Source of the DNA: Kazachstania africana CBS 2517
Lineage: Eukaryota > Ascomycota > Saccharomycetes > Saccharomycetales > Saccharomycetaceae
Length of the DNA: 64,000 bases
Direction of reading: 5' to 3'
NCBI RefSeq assembly: GCF_000304475.1
Contig: NC_018940.1
Coordinates: 434,001 to 498,000, forward strand
The notes beneath the pieces are model-generated. The model saw only the letters and a program-made list of their open reading frames with translations, searched no databases and was not told where the DNA came from. Of this stretch, positions 28,037-38,590 are shown in pieces; position 1 is the first letter of the stretch, and every line of letters begins with the position of its first letter. A program made the translations under genes and the position numbers.

Positions 28037-29410
28037 ATGACTGCCTCATTACCACGTCGTTTTTTGACCAGCGATCAAGGCACATTTGGTGCTTATACCG
28101 CATCCGTCCGTTGGCCTATCATTGTCCAGAATATTATCGATGATCTTTTGAAAGAAGTTGATACTTTAAATGACGACGAGATTATAAATCAAGGTAAAAT
28201 AATTGAAGAGCAATTAGCTGCCTTTCGTTTGGAGATTATAAACGATGCTAAATTAAGAAAATTTACTGCTGAAGAATGTGAAATTGCATCTGTGCCATTA
28301 ACCTTCAACAAGTACTTAGATGAACATTCAGGTGCTACTTGGTTAAATGCTGAATGGCTCTTCACTGAAATCTACCTGTACAGAAGAGTCAATGTAATCT
28401 TCAGGTTACAATCGAGCAAGCATTGGAAGTCATTCGACTGTTTCAATGGATTAAAACAGTCAACCTTCCAAGCTTCCTGCCACGGGGTTGCAGAATTAGC
28501 CATAAGATATCAGAATTTATTACCACAATTAGAAAAGAGCAACCATGATGAAGAAGTTTTAAAGTTACTATTCCAGGAATTCATCGAAATATCATTGTGG
28601 GGCAATGCTACCGATCTCTCTTTATTAACGAATGCCACTCTAGAAGATATCAAATCTATCCAAGGTCAAAAGGCAAGGGAAGAATCGGAATCCAAGATTT
28701 TAATCAATGACACTGAAAAGGCCTGGAATCAACTTATCAAGAGTGGCAATAAAAGTGGAAAACGTGTCGATTTTGTATTAGATAACTCCGGTTTCGAACT
28801 TTATGCCGATTTGATGTTAGCTGCTTTCCTATTACAGTCAAAATTAGCTTCTGAATGTGTCTTCCATGCTAAGGATACGCCATACATGGTGAGTGACACA
28901 ATGATTAAAGATTTCTTCATCCTATTAAATGATTTAACAGATCCATCATTCTTCTCTATCAGCGACAAGAACTCAACTGAATCAAAGGCTTTAAATTCAT
29001 TTGCCTCCGATATCAGGGCTTTTTATGATAAAGAAATGATCACTTTTGAAGATTCTGAATTCTGGACGACGGACCTTGATTATTGGAACATTGATGGCGA
29101 TAGTCCAATTCTTAAGGAATTACAGAAATCCGATTTAGTGATTTTCAAAGGTGACTTGAATTACAGAAAATTAACAGGTGATAGAACGTGGTCTCGTACT
29201 ACCCCATGGGCTCAAGCTATTGGTCCATTATCTTCCAACGGCGTCGTCTCGTTGAGTCTAAGAACCTGTAAAGCTGACGTTCAAGTCGGCTTACCAGCCG
29301 GCCTTGATGAAAATTTGACCAAGCAATGGGAAGTTGATCATCCAGGTCAAGGCTCATGGTGGACGTGTAGCGGTAAATGGGCTGTTATTTGCTTTGCAGC
29401 TTCTCACTAA
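28037..29410 (+). CDS. HRT2: DUF89/ARMT1-like metal-dependent phosphatase (YMR027W/Hrt2)
   Basis: Cytosolic damage-control phosphatase of the DUF89 family; the yeast member hydrolyses sugar phosphates such as fructose 1-phosphate. It is 457 residues (S. cerevisiae 470). The metal-binding core [12 protein letters not shown] is at 249-260 with D249, N250, E254 and D258. The C-terminal [14 protein letters not shown] (about 375-388) is the second conserved block. No signal or membrane segment. Position matches YMR027W; the divergent promoter with PEX12 is conserved. Confidence 0.93.
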   Translation: MTASLPRRFLTSDQGTFGAYTASVRWPIIVQNIIDDLLKEVDTLNDDEIINQGKIIEEQLAAFRLEIINDAKLRKFTAEECEIASVPLTFNKYLDEHSGATWLNAEWLFTEIYLYRRVNVIFRLQSSKHWKSFDCFNGLKQSTFQASCHGVAELAIRYQNLLPQLEKSNHDEEVLKLLFQEFIEISLWGNATDLSLLTNATLEDIKSIQGQKAREESESKILINDTEKAWNQLIKSGNKSGKRVDFVLDNSGFELYADLMLAAFLLQSKLASECVFHAKDTPYMVSDTMIKDFFILLNDLTDPSFFSISDKNSTESKALNSFASDIRAFYDKEMITFEDSEFWTTDLDYWNIDGDSPILKELQKSDLVIFKGDLNYRKLTGDRTWSRTTPWAQAIGPLSSNGVVSLSLRTCKADVQVGLPAGLDENLTKQWEVDHPGQGSWWTCSGKWAVICFAASH

Positions 29411-29548
29411 TGCTGCTAAAACCGGTCTATTAACCGGGCGATGAGATTAACACCTTGGAAAAAAATTCTAAAATGAAAAAAATCAACCACATTTATAAAT
29501 GGAAATGCAAAATAAAAGTAAAGATATACAGTTTATATACTAATAGTA

Positions 29549-30640
29549 TTGACACTCATGACTTCTATTGATGCTCAATTCTCTTCAATTATTGACACTT
29601 TCAAAAATAAAATAGAACATTCATCATCACGACAAGATTCAAGTGGCTTTCAGGAAATCGTAACCAAAAATATACAAAGTTTATTGGAATTGAAGTCAAA
29701 AATATACAATGATCTTTCCCTTTTCAGCTCTAATGAATCGTTAGAAGACTTATCCACGAAATCTATTAAGTACCTTTCAATAGACTATTATTTGGCATTA
29801 ATGTTTTCCAGAAAACAAAACATAACCTCGAAGGATCCGAACTCAAGAAATAAATTTAAGTTGGCATTTTTACAAAAATCAGTGCAGTTATTTGTACAGT
29901 TTTTAGTATCATTACAAGACTATGGAATTTTAGACCCTATATTATCAAAAAAAATTGATTCTTTCAATGAAACTTATAATCCAAATTTGAATGACTTATA
30001 TCAAACATCATCGGCTGATAAAGATCCAGAATTGTCAAATGCTTATTCAAAAAGAGAACAGAAAATCGAATTTTATAAAAATAGTAAGACTATAGAAGAG
30101 CAGTTAAACTTCCTGGAATCTAACAGCAATAATGATGATGAAGCATTAAGAAAATTAAGCACTTTAAAGCTGAGCATATTGAGCTATCAATCATTTAATG
30201 AAATAGAACAAATACTTTATGAAGTAGAACTACTTCAAAACTTTTCAAAATTCGAACAATCTAATACAAGGGAAAGAAAGGAAGAAATTCCAAGTAGCAC
30301 AGAGTATACGGACAGGCTAGAAACCTTGAATATGCCATTGCTTTCCAAAAATGGTAAAATTTTAAGGAATTTTACCCTGGTTGATAGGAAAGCTTCTTTA
30401 CAAAATAAAGTGAGAGGATATGGCCAGTATGGCCCAACAATGTCGGTAGAAGAATTTTTAGAAAAAGAATGGGAGTCAGGAAGAGTATTACAGGGAGGAC
30501 CAGAAGATATAGATAAGGACAACGAAAAGGATGAAGATAATTATGATTGGAATGATAAGGAAACTTATAAAGCAAGAGAATGGGACGAATTTAAAGAAAA
30601 TAACCCAAGGGGAAGCGGTAATACAACTAACAGGGGTTAA
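29549..30640 (+). CDS. TAP42: Tap42, PP2A-like phosphatase regulator of TOR signalling
   Basis: Binds the catalytic subunits Pph21, Pph22 and Sit4 and carries TORC1 output to them. It is 363 residues (S. cerevisiae 366). The N-terminal two thirds are helical, TPR-like (ELKSKIYNDLSLFSS, YLSIDYYLALMFSRKQ). The conserved C-terminal signature is present: GYGQYGPTMSVEEFLEKEWE and the acidic DNEKDEDNYDWNDKETYKAR. Position matches YMR028W. It lies tail-to-tail with NUP120. Confidence 0.95.
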   Translation: MTLMTSIDAQFSSIIDTFKNKIEHSSSRQDSSGFQEIVTKNIQSLLELKSKIYNDLSLFSSNESLEDLSTKSIKYLSIDYYLALMFSRKQNITSKDPNSRNKFKLAFLQKSVQLFVQFLVSLQDYGILDPILSKKIDSFNETYNPNLNDLYQTSSADKDPELSNAYSKREQKIEFYKNSKTIEEQLNFLESNSNNDDEALRKLSTLKLSILSYQSFNEIEQILYEVELLQNFSKFEQSNTRERKEEIPSSTEYTDRLETLNMPLLSKNGKILRNFTLVDRKASLQNKVRGYGQYGPTMSVEEFLEKEWESGRVLQGGPEDIDKDNEKDEDNYDWNDKETYKAREWDEFKENNPRGSGNTTNRG

Positions 30641-30733
30641 CGACTAGTTTTTACAGTTTACATATATATTATAAATAATGAACATACTTTTTTTCCCTCC
30701 CAACAGCACATACATGAATCATCAGAATGTTTA

Positions 30734-33700
30734 TCACAGATGAATATATTCATCTCTCAGTTCTTGTAAGGTTATCACTTCACTCCCATTGATGATCCAC
30801 TGCTCAGATATCTCTTTGAATGTTGATAAAATATTAATAATAATTAAGAAACAATCTTTCTTAACTTCGAAACTAACTTCATCGCCATATGTGAATAAGT
30901 AATTATAGATTATTTCAACAGCTTCTCTTCTATTTCCATTTATCAAACGGAAGCTGTAAATTTTCTTGTAATTATGCCAATTGCTTTTGTCCATATTATT
31001 CACCAATAGAGTATCTATAATATCATAATCCTCAATTGGTAAGAAGCCTGGTTTATTGTCGTCACAAAGTTTCAAGAGGATGGAGAAAAACTTTTCATGT
31101 TCAGTTACGTCGTATAATAAATCTTTAAAGTAAGCCCTTCTTTCATCTGGATTTAGATATTTGTGACTCAATCTTAGCACATCTATGACCTCATCAAAGA
31201 TATTGAAATAAATTAGCAATTTTAATAGTTGATGATGCTGCAGACTAGATATGTCCAGATCAATGTTTTCTTTCATCGAAATCTCAATCGATTTTTTGAT
31301 AGCTCTTAGAGCTAGTTCAGGACTACTGCCATAATCGCTGAAAATACATGATAAATAGTAGTTATACCTCGACAAACTATTATCCTTATGACTGAGTGAT
31401 TTAATCAAAGAACACCAAATACTCTTGTCATTGTACTCGCTATTAATCATATCAGTTAAAAAGAAAGGTAAATCGTAAGTTGGTTCCATGATACTCGAAT
31501 AATTGTCGTGCAATTGAAAGAATTTGTATGACTCTTCGTATTCCTCGCAATAAAAGATTAATATAGCCTGTAAGAATTCAAAAAGGCTATTATTACGTAG
31601 ATAATATTCATTGCCAATGTTTCTTAGGAACAACTTGTTTTCAAACTTATTCTTTTTGATAAACACTTGATTATAGAACATTTTCCAGTAGTATGGGTTT
31701 GCGGTTATTTTGGTTTCGTAAATCTCTGAAACCATACGCTGGACAAAACTATTCCATTCAGAATAAGAATATAATTTTGCCCCAAAGTGATATTTAGATA
31801 TTTGCTTAAAGATCTCAGCAACTAATGTTAGTTTATCTTGTTGATATAGCTTGAGAAACAAAGATTGTTTGTAATGTAATTCCAATAATTTATTGATTTG
31901 GTTTTCCAAAACAGAGTAGTTAACATCCAATAGTAAGAATGTAACAAGTACTTGTAGAATGAAGTCATCATGAATTGTAATAAGCTGATTTAGACTTTCA
32001 ATAGATATGATTTTCATAAAATTGTCCTCAGAAATTGAATCAACGAATGCATTACTTGACGTCGTATAAGTCAAATGATTATCAATGAGATGATTTAAGC
32101 AACTAACTACATCGATTGTACTCAATTCGTTAAAAAGGATTTGTACATCTTTGATGTCAAATTGACCTTGAAGAACTTCTCTGAAAATTTGAGTAAATTT
32201 CTCGGAAATCGTTAAGTTAGATGAGATTTTACCAGTAATGGTATCTACAAAGCTTTCTGAGAGTCTGGTAAATACATCTCTTGGTAAACGTGAAGCAAAG
32301 CCGTTCAATAGTTTCAGATATTTGGCCATTTCTTCGTCTGTAGAACTATTAATATGAATGTTGAAAAAATAATTTTCCAGGGTAGAATTAACTTTGTAAA
32401 GGAAGTGATTGTATTTCGTTAAACAGTTGACCACTATGATTTCATCCTTGAATATTGTCAAAGAGGAAGCCTCATCCGTTTTATTTTTCAAATCTTTTAA
32501 AAGCGTTTCCATATTGGCCAAATATTCTCCATTTTGACTGTCGAGATCATTTGCTGAAACCACGAAGTTGTTTTCAGCTAAGATGTTTTGAGCAGCTTCG
32601 AAGATGTGTGGAGCATATTTGGATTTCAATTTAAATAAAACATCTTCATAATCAATAGTAGTTCTAGGTGTTACGGAAATCGAGTCTGCTTCTGACTTGA
32701 GGTCATTAATTGATTTATTAGATGCCTCAATCCATTTATATTCCTGTAAATCTTCATATAGCACATTCAAAATCTGTAGTTTTGTCACTGTACCGCTCTT
32801 CCAAAGTACCACAAGGTTCAAGTAACTTGAATCATGATTGAGATCAATTGGTGTTATCAGCTTCATATCAGCCAGAAACCAAACAGAGGAAGAGGATAGG
32901 CTTGATGGAAAAGTTTTCCTTAATTGAAATTCTAAGAGTCCCTTGCCACTAACTGAAAGGGAACCGAGTTGGAAAGTACCGTTAGCGACTGGTAAATAAA
33001 GTGCCAAATAGTTGTTGAATATAGATAGATAGTTACCCACTGCGCCAGTACTTCTGATTTGGAAATCGTTAATTTCCAGAGTTTGTGATAAATCATAGTC
33101 TTGGATAAGGTCAAAATTGGATAAGTCCCAAATTTTTAAATGTATGGATTCAGTCAATGCGATTAGAAACTTCTGTTGGAAATTTATGCAGCTTATAACC
33201 TTACCTACTGCATTCCGGGAATTGGATCTTCGAACAAACAGTCTAGTTAGACTTTGGAGATACGAATTATCGTTGAATAAGATCGGTTCAAAATCGTGGT
33301 CATTAGAAATGCTTTTTAAACCTAGAAGACCGCCATCTTCCAAGAAAACCATCAAAAACTCTGCTGAAATCGCATGTAAGAGGTGAGGTAATCTGACACT
33401 GAAATCATATGGTGTTTGAAGTTTGAACCAGTCAGAACCGAGGGTAGGGGCATTATTTATGGAAGTAAGAAAATCTGTGGGTATTTTCATCGTGAGGAAA
33501 GAACCATCCTTCAAGATCATATTAATTAATAATAGTGTACCAAATATGTTCACAGTCATTGTATAGTTCTTATTCATTGATTCTACTGGAACCATTATGT
33601 TGATTATTCTCTTTGTAACAATGTTATTCATATTGTATAATGTAATTGTTCTATAATCGCGAGCTAAATGATAGCAAATTAATTCACCATTATTCAGTTC

Positions 33701-33853
33701 GAGAGTATTCGAATATGCACTCCCGCCTATGATGGCTGAAGAGTCAATTGGATTGGAGTTATCTCCTAAAAACAGATTGACAATATTCTCAGAATCTTGT
33801 GTCCCTGGGTCCTGTAATAGTAAATTGGCATCGATTTTAGATAATGATGACAT
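30734..33853 (-). CDS. NUP120: Nucleoporin Nup120 (Y-complex)
   Basis: Scaffold nucleoporin of the Nup84 (Y) complex of the nuclear pore outer rings. I place the start at 33853 (MSSLSKIDANLL), since this matches the S. cerevisiae N-terminus; an upstream in-frame Met at 33895 would add 14 residues. This gives 1039 residues (S. cerevisiae 1037). The N-terminal half is a beta-propeller-like region (residues about 1-400) and the rest is helical solenoid. In S. cerevisiae the gene is YKL057C on chromosome XI, so it comes from the sister copy of the duplicated block, between TAP42 and FAR8 here. Confidence 0.92.
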   Translation of the reverse strand: MSSLSKIDANLLLQDPGTQDSENIVNLFLGDNSNPIDSSAIIGGSAYSNTLELNNGELICYHLARDYRTITLYNMNNIVTKRIINIMVPVESMNKNYTMTVNIFGTLLLINMILKDGSFLTMKIPTDFLTSINNAPTLGSDWFKLQTPYDFSVRLPHLLHAISAEFLMVFLEDGGLLGLKSISNDHDFEPILFNDNSYLQSLTRLFVRRSNSRNAVGKVISCINFQQKFLIALTESIHLKIWDLSNFDLIQDYDLSQTLEINDFQIRSTGAVGNYLSIFNNYLALYLPVANGTFQLGSLSVSGKGLLEFQLRKTFPSSLSSSSVWFLADMKLITPIDLNHDSSYLNLVVLWKSGTVTKLQILNVLYEDLQEYKWIEASNKSINDLKSEADSISVTPRTTIDYEDVLFKLKSKYAPHIFEAAQNILAENNFVVSANDLDSQNGEYLANMETLLKDLKNKTDEASSLTIFKDEIIVVNCLTKYNHFLYKVNSTLENYFFNIHINSSTDEEMAKYLKLLNGFASRLPRDVFTRLSESFVDTITGKISSNLTISEKFTQIFREVLQGQFDIKDVQILFNELSTIDVVSCLNHLIDNHLTYTTSSNAFVDSISEDNFMKIISIESLNQLITIHDDFILQVLVTFLLLDVNYSVLENQINKLLELHYKQSLFLKLYQQDKLTLVAEIFKQISKYHFGAKLYSYSEWNSFVQRMVSEIYETKITANPYYWKMFYNQVFIKKNKFENKLFLRNIGNEYYLRNNSLFEFLQAILIFYCEEYEESYKFFQLHDNYSSIMEPTYDLPFFLTDMINSEYNDKSIWCSLIKSLSHKDNSLSRYNYYLSCIFSDYGSSPELALRAIKKSIEISMKENIDLDISSLQHHQLLKLLIYFNIFDEVIDVLRLSHKYLNPDERRAYFKDLLYDVTEHEKFFSILLKLCDDNKPGFLPIEDYDIIDTLLVNNMDKSNWHNYKKIYSFRLINGNRREAVEIIYNYLFTYGDEVSFEVKKDCFLIIINILSTFKEISEQWIINGSEVITLQELRDEYIHL

Positions 33854-34202
33854 TTTCATAAGATATCCCTTCCAAAATAAAATAGGTTTGCTCAAACGAA
33901 AGAATACAGCTGTTAGGTTATATCTAGATTGATTAAAATGACTAAGACAGTAATGAAAACTCAGTGACTAGCTGTTGCCAAAACTGACAAGATTCACTTG
34001 CTCTCCAGCTCAACATGATCGAAGAATAATGTTTTCAATTTTTTTTCTTTCGATCTTCAAACATTCGTAATGCGCGACTAACAAGATTGATGTTATATAG
34101 ATTCTGTCATAACTCGTTAATAGAGGCTTGATATTCTTAAATACACGATTAGCACTACAGTAATTCGTTTATTTGTATACACAGGGGGAGGGGCTATAAA
34201 AC
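33854..34202. other. NUP120 promoter / FAR8 3' region
   Basis: About 350 bp with no gene. Nothing notable apart from a GGGGGAGGGG stretch beside the FAR8 stop. Confidence 0.5.
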
Positions 34203-35615
34203 TTAAAAGATGTTGTCAGTTGTTTCCAATTTCAAAATATTGTCACCAAGAGATAATAATATTGGTTTTGATCCATCTATTCTTGTAGCATCGATAATTA
34301 AACCTTTATCATTTTGTGAAGTCATATCTGTTTGGGATCCTAATTGTGTTGGCAAACGATGGATATATTTGAAGAGTACCTGGTCGAAGGTTTCTAGCAT
34401 TCTGATTTCAATGACACTATCTTTGTATGCAATACCTATGCAATCGTTATTATATTTAAAATACATTGAAACAGGTGCATTCTCAAGAGTTTTTTGAAAC
34501 ACTGTTCTTTTCTGATCAAATGAATATATTATAATATGTTTTTTCAATTGAACCAAAATCTTTGAGCTATCTTTATTTAAAAATAGTCTGCCACCATGAG
34601 AGTACTTCTTTTTCGAAACATCCTTCCCAAGTTCAATCGTTTGCAATATCTCCCCTTCAAAGTTGTACACTTCCAACTCTAACAAATTGCTTGTCAGAAC
34701 AATCAATGATTTTTCAGTAATTCCTAAGATACAATCTAGGAGTCCTTTACTAGGTTGTATGTCATACTTGTTTTCAACTATTGTATCAAAGGGACATGAT
34801 ATCTTTGGAATATTCAGTTCCCATATATGAATATCATTCTTATTTGTTAATAATAGCCACTTATGCTTAAAATCGATATGACGGATCTTTTCGGGATTGA
34901 AAAGAACGTCATCAAAAATGTTCAATTCGCTTAAAATTCTTTGACCCTGTATGGTCCATATAGTAATACCACTAATGGTCAAAATCATCGCTCTATCTTT
35001 GTCTAGCCAAAAGATGCCCTTGATTTTCTTAATTTCAATACCATTGAATTCCATACCTGTGTCAACGCATTGTGAATCTGCATCTATTTTGAAACATCTA
35101 AGTTTATTGTCCAAGGTAGCTAGTATATTATTTTGGAAAATTTTTAGGAAAGGTCTATTTTCAGCAATTGATCTCTTCAACATTTTCTGATTTTTAAACA
35201 GAGAATCTTCAGTGTTTCTTGTATTAAGATTTAATCTTTCCATTTCATGCAACGGTAAATCTCTATCATTTAATGTATCTAATTGTGCCGTCACGTTAGA
35301 ATTATTCAACAGATAGATTATTTCTCTAACATTATCTTGCACTACTTTTTTTGATTTCGTTAGCCTGCCCATGTCATCACTCTTGAATGGCTGATTCGAG
35401 ATATCATCTGAAGATTGTAACTTTGCTAGCTCATATTTCAATTGTCTATTTTCACTTTCTAACAACGAAATGTATGATTTCATCTCAGATTTTTCTAGTT
35501 CCCACGTAATTCTGTCTCTTTCATTCTTGGTAAATTCTGTCTGCAAGTAATGCATCACACCTGGCAAGGTATAATGGGGACGCACGTGAGATTGAACATT
35601 AAATGGATCTGACAT
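34203..35615 (-). CDS. FAR8: Far8, striatin-family protein
   Basis: Subunit of the Far (STRIPAK-like) complex for pheromone arrest and TORC2 antagonism, on ER and other membranes. It is 470 residues (S. cerevisiae 523). Residues 14-65 are the striatin N-terminal signature (YTLPGVMHYLQTEFTKNERD) running into a coiled coil (WELEKSEMKSYISLLESEN), which binds PP2A and other Far proteins. The C-terminal two thirds resemble a divergent WD-type beta-propeller. Position matches YMR029C. Confidence 0.92.
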   Translation of the reverse strand: MSDPFNVQSHVRPHYTLPGVMHYLQTEFTKNERDRITWELEKSEMKSYISLLESENRQLKYELAKLQSSDDISNQPFKSDDMGRLTKSKKVVQDNVREIIYLLNNSNVTAQLDTLNDRDLPLHEMERLNLNTRNTEDSLFKNQKMLKRSIAENRPFLKIFQNNILATLDNKLRCFKIDADSQCVDTGMEFNGIEIKKIKGIFWLDKDRAMILTISGITIWTIQGQRILSELNIFDDVLFNPEKIRHIDFKHKWLLLTNKNDIHIWELNIPKISCPFDTIVENKYDIQPSKGLLDCILGITEKSLIVLTSNLLELEVYNFEGEILQTIELGKDVSKKKYSHGGRLFLNKDSSKILVQLKKHIIIYSFDQKRTVFQKTLENAPVSMYFKYNNDCIGIAYKDSVIEIRMLETFDQVLFKYIHRLPTQLGSQTDMTSQNDKGLIIDATRIDGSKPILLSLGDNILKLETTDNIF

Positions 35616-35797
35616 CTCTGTGCCCTAATGTTTTGGAGACTGCTGTATTAGCATATACATACAAATACAATGCGCAAGTTATTATTAAAATCCATTTTTT
35701 CAGATAATTGCGAACGCAAGAAAAGATTCAAAAAGTGAGACAAATGGGTAAAAAAATACATACAATTATATATTTTCAATTAGAATATATATGAAAC

Positions 35798-35884
35798 CTA
35801 ATAGTAACCTCTTGATGACTGAGAAGAATAATCATAACCAGAATAACCATATGGTGCATTACCTTGCTGTTGTTGTTGATTCGA

Positions 35885-35923
<39 letters not shown>

Positions 35924-37642
35924 TTGTTTTTGTTGCTGCTGTAGCTGTTGTTGCTGCAACTGATAGTATTGTTGATACTGTTGATACTGTAGCTGTTGCG
36001 GAGTCATGTTGGTTTCTTGTTGCTGTGGTTGTTGGACTTCTTGCTTAATTTCTTCTTCATTGTTTTGAGATGAAGTGGAATTTCTTTGATCATTTTCACT
36101 TAATTGACCTTGCTGTTGTGGTTCTTGATAGTAGTTAGAGCCAGAACCCTTTGGATTTGGCACTTGATAACCGTATTGACTTGTCATTCCGTATTGTAGT
36201 TGACCATATGGGAATGATTGCTGATAAAAGTGTCCATAGTAAGGCATGAAAGGTTGTTGACCGTAAGGTTGTGCCTTTGGTTGTTGCTGTTGTTGTTGTC
36301 CATATACCTGGGAGTTGGCAGTACTGGTTGGAGAAGCCGTAGATGCACCTGCGCTGGCTAAATCTGCATTGCCTGTACTTGGGGTAGAAGTTGGTTGTTG
36401 TTGGCCATAAGCTTGTTGAACGTTAGTGTATTGGGTTGATGGAGCGTTACTAGCAATGCCGGCACCAGCAGTTTGACCCTGTTGGTATTGTTGATACATT
36501 GGGTATTGTTGGTATTGTTGCTGATTGAATCCATAGGTTTGGTTATCAAACATACCAGGGTAAGAAAAACCAGGGAATTGATTTTGGTACATGTAGTATT
36601 GCTGTTGAGCAGCCTGAGCCTGAGCAGCTTGAGCTTGAGCAGCTTGAGCTTGAGCAGCAGCATCATATTGAGCTTGCTGTTGTTGTGGGGTAGCAGTCTG
36701 CTGCTGCTGCTGTTGTTGTTGTTGAGATACAGATGCTACCTTTTCTTCTCTTGCTTTGATTGGTTGTTTCCTGATTTCTTTTTTAGGTTTTCTTGCAGGT
36801 TCTTCAACTTGCTGCACTTCTTCTCTTTGTGACTTTCCTGGTTCTTCTTTCACTTCTTCCTTTTCTTCTTCTACCTTCTCTTCCTCTCCCTTTTCTTCCT
36901 CTTCTTCCTCAGAGCTTTCTTCTGATGAAGATTCTTCAAGATGCTCAGCTTCTTGAACTGTTTCCTTTTCTACATTTTCTATTTCTTTCTTCAATTGCTC
37001 AACGTCACCTAGAGAGGATTTTTTAACTATATGTTCCTTTGGAGTTGCCACTGCTGCCCAACTTTTCTTTGTTGGTTCCTGATTGTCACTTGATATAGTT
37101 GTTGTCGTGCCTATTTCTATTTCTTTATCACCTTCCTTTTCATCAGTAATATCAGTTTTTGTAACAACAGTTTTGTGTTGTTCTTGTTCACCTTCTTTTT
37201 GCTTTTTCATATCAGTGGCAATAACTTTAGCCCAAGAAGTTGTGTGAGAAACGGACTTTGTCTTGACAGGGGTTGGTCTTGGTTTTTCGTTACCAACAAT
37301 TGATTGCTGCTGTTGTTGTTTTGTAGTATGCATAGGTTTCTTAGTAAAATTTTGACGATACTTCGGTTGGTTATTTGGATATCTAGGTAAATCTGTATCA
37401 TTATCGTAGATATGTTTATAACTCGTTGATTCCTGTCCCTGTGATCGTTTCTTATCCTTCTTTGATGGTTTCTTAACTTCATCCCATCGAGTGACAACGC
37501 CGGATGTAATTTTATCAATTATAGTTTCCAAGTCGGTATATTCATGAACTAATTCAACGAGATCATCATTGGACCAGTCTGGGAACAATTCCTGTAGTGT
37601 ATTCACTTTGAATTTCGTTTCGGAATCTAACTTTGTTGACAT
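35798..37642 (-). CDS. DEF1: Def1, RNA polymerase II degradation factor
   Basis: Recruits the ubiquitin machinery to stalled RNA polymerase II; processed to a nuclear form after damage. It is 614 residues (S. cerevisiae 738). Residues 8-52 form the CUE domain (VNTLQELFPDWSNDDLVELV). A Lys/Glu-rich middle contains an acidic repeat (about 240-265). From about residue 305 on it is Gln/Tyr/Pro/Gly-rich, with an Ala-Gln repeat near 330 and a long Gln run near 585 (CAA/CAG repeats at 35880-35945 on the minus strand). In S. cerevisiae it is YKL054C, again from the chromosome XI copy. Confidence 0.93.
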
Positions 37643-38590
37643 TCCTATACTAATTTTATTAGTGATTATAATTTTTCTTTTTATGTGAATATAAAGAAAT
37701 GAAATAAAAATGCAATTAATTTAGAACCCTTAATCAATTGACAAAAAATAGTAGAGTATTCTAATTACTGCCTTATATTACACTTCCTTGTCTTATAATC
37801 TTTATTATCTAAAATAAGAAAAAACTGAAGATTGAATAAAGTTGATATACTGAAACTGCTTTCCTTCCAGTTCATAAAATTTACACATTTCCTATCTGTC
37901 TATTTCCTCTCTCTTCGCATCGTTGGAAATTTAATATTAAAAAGAAAAATTTTCTGCGAAAGTTTAAAGGGACAAAAAAAAAAAAAATAAGAGAAGCGAA
38001 TTTTTGGGCCGGCGGGGTGTCACCCGGCTGGTGCCTATATGGATCGTTCGGTACGTCGTCGTCGTCGTGGCCGTCAGGGCTGGTACGTGAATTCTATATT
38101 TATGGTCCTGTAGGTCGTCAAGGTCAACATGGGAATGACTTGCTATCAGGGTGAATACTATACAGTAAATTTCTGGGAACTTTGTCCCCGTTACATCACG
38201 AACGCAGGTGTTTCACGGTGTATACAAGACACGATAATGCTGTTGGGGGGGAAGTCTTTTCATATCCATGTAGGCTTAGTTAGTAAGATCATGGCTTCTC
38301 GAACAATAGTGACATAGTCGCTTTGTTGTCCCACTGGCGCTGCATTTTCTCAATTGCCAAGACTTATTTGCACTATTATTTTTTTTTACCTTAACGGAAA
38401 AAGGCACGGGTACCGGTATATTGTTCCGCGGAATAGGCAAATAGCAAACAAAAAAAAGAAAGAAAAGCCCGTTTTAGCAGTTTCTATTTTTTTTCTGCCT
38501 CGAGAGATCTTATATAAGATTAACCGTCTCTTATACGTAACCACTTTAACTTGGGTTTAGACTGCCGCTAAACATTATATTCAAGGAAGA
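37643..38590. other. DEF1-SFK1 divergent promoter region
   Basis: No gene supported. It contains a GC-rich near-palindrome CGGGGTGTCACCCG (38013-38026, a CGG-N8-CCG arrangement as bound by Zn2Cys6 factors), a TCG trinucleotide run near 38053-38067, and a TATA box TATATAAG at 38511-38518. Confidence 0.6.
38511..38518 (+). promoter_or_regulatory. TATA box of SFK1
   Basis: TATATAAG, 73 bp before the ATG at 38591. This spacing supports 38591 rather than a later codon as the SFK1 start. Confidence 0.5.
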
